Positions 7,025 to 7,236 of a DNA stretch of 7,236 bases are shown in pieces. The DNA comes from GCA-002722245 sp964230605 (GTDB lineage Bacteria; Bacteroidota; Bacteroidia; Flavobacteriales_C; GCA-002722245), in contig CAXRIN010000054.1 in assembly GCA_964230605.1 (NCBI GenBank), positions 1-7,236 of the forward strand, in the 5' to 3' direction. The notes below the pieces were generated by a model. That model was not told the DNA's origin. It saw only the letters and a list, made by a program, of their open reading frames with translations, and made no database searches. Each line of letters starts with the position of its first letter. Positions within the stretch are counted from its first letter, which is position 1. Both the position numbers and the translations under genes were made by a program.

Positions 7025-7077
7025 AAATCCCCTCAGCCTGCGGCAGCTCTCCTTGAAAAGTGGAGCAATTGAGATTT
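7025..7077. repeat. REP-like palindromic intergenic element, degraded copy
   Basis: A GC-richer patch in AT-rich DNA with nested symmetry. The outer arms AAAT (7025-7028) and CTCA (7032-7035) pair with TGAG (7070-7073) and ATTT (7074-7077). Inside are a small hairpin GCC-TGC-GGC (7036-7043 region) and an imperfect hairpin GCTCTCCTT (7046-7054) against AGTGGAGC (7059-7066) with one mismatch and one G-T pair. From memory, elements starting CCCCTCAGCCTGCGGCAGCTC recur between genes in Bacteroidota genomes; the lopsided arms and mismatch suggest this copy has decayed. A second inverted repeat, TTGAAC (7076-7081) / GTTCAA (7085-7090), follows directly. Confidence 0.5.
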
Positions 7078-7141
7078 GAACAAAGTTCAACTCTATTATT
7101 TAACGTGAGTTCGACGTAAGAAAACCCTAATATTATTTCAT

Positions 7142-7209
7142 AAAAAAAGGTTTTTGGCTTATATTTAATTTACTGAATATCAAATATTTAAAACCAAAAA
7201 AACCTTTTT
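7142..7209 (+). promoter_or_regulatory. Leader hairpin just before the right-hand transposase start
   Basis: The arm 7142-7157 (seven A, GG, five T, GG) pairs with 7194-7209 (CC, seven A, CC, five T), giving about 14 bp with a two-A bulge. Inside the loop ATATTT (7161-7166) can pair with AAATAT (7182-7187). The stem ends 3 nt before the ATG at 7213 and would cover the translation start in transcripts entering from outside. It may also act as a weak terminator because it ends in TTTTT. Structure seen; function inferred. Confidence 0.45.
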
Positions 7210-7212
7210 CTT

Positions 7213-7236
7213 ATGGTAGATAAAATTACTGAAATT
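7213..7236 (+). CDS. Transposase N-terminus, probably IS982 family (first 8 codons)
   Basis: Only MVDKITEI is visible before the window ends. The K-I-T-E-I opening is like that of IS982-family transposases of Bacteroidota, and the position just inside a candidate inverted repeat fits a transposase start. Eight residues cannot carry a family assignment alone; the sequence to the right would settle it. No Shine-Dalgarno site is visible, and the upstream hairpin nearly touches the start codon. Confidence 0.4.

Larger units (their letters stand above)
7103..7236 (+). mobile_element. Insertion sequence, probably IS982 family, left end (runs off right edge)
   Basis: The likely terminal inverted repeat begins ACGTGAGTTCGACGTAAG at 7103, of a form I associate with Bacteroidota insertion sequences, and is followed 110 nt later by a transposase-like start codon. 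The leader between them is extremely AT-rich and contains a long hairpin. The opposite inverted repeat and the transposase body are outside the window, so boundary, family and intactness are all provisional. It is oriented so that its transposase is transcribed rightward, away from the core genes. Confidence 0.5.

Noticed and set aside
1..7236. CRISPR array, tRNA, rRNA, phage or toxin-antitoxin genes
   Set aside because: I saw no regularly spaced direct repeats, cloverleaf or rRNA-like stretches, and all long frames are accounted for by the listed genes.

Overview
The window reads as AT-rich chromosomal DNA of a member of the Bacteroidota (Flavobacteriia/Cytophagia type). The grounds are family-level: a HemD of the Bacteroidota type directly downstream of a DUF4271 membrane protein, a DUF5777 beta-barrel next to a YceI-like protein, a multi-PAS HisKA_2 kinase beside a LytTR response regulator, signal peptides ending in Ala-Gln, and weak or absent Shine-Dalgarno sequences. 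No genus can be named from sequence alone.

Layout. At the left edge (1-139) is the terminal piece of an IS3-family insertion sequence, transcribed leftward out of the window, with only the first 33 codons of its first ORF present. A strong bidirectional hairpin terminator (148-183) follows. A leftward four-gene operon fills 200-3100; in order of transcription it is YceI-like periplasmic protein, DUF5777 beta-barrel, DUF4271 membrane protein and uroporphyrinogen-III synthase (hemD). The first three genes are joined by TAATG stop/start overlaps and hemD follows after a 23-nt gap. A 170-nt divergent intergenic region (3101-3270) holds a 35-bp dyad symmetry. Rightward from it run a 972-residue soluble PAS-repeat histidine kinase (3271-6189) and, 8 nt later, its REC-LytTR response regulator (6198-6962), closed by an intrinsic terminator (6984-7012). 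The right edge has a degraded palindromic intergenic repeat (7025-7077) and the start of a second insertion sequence (from about 7103, probably IS982 family), whose transposase begins at 7213 and leaves the window.

How the genes work together. The kinase and regulator form a cytoplasmic two-component pair: PAS-domain input, phosphotransfer from a HisKA_2 histidine to Asp56 of the regulator, and DNA binding by LytTR. The leftward operon combines an envelope pair (YceI-like plus outer-membrane barrel) with a haem-pathway pair (DUF4271 plus HemD). Divergent placement makes it possible that the LytTR regulator acts on the shared intergenic region, but nothing in the sequence proves this.

Overall this is an ordinary core-gene block bracketed by two unrelated insertion sequences. 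I found no convincing new system. The points most worth checking are the overlapping-gene operon, the intergenic dyad, the palindromic repeat and the hairpins placed against the transposase starts.
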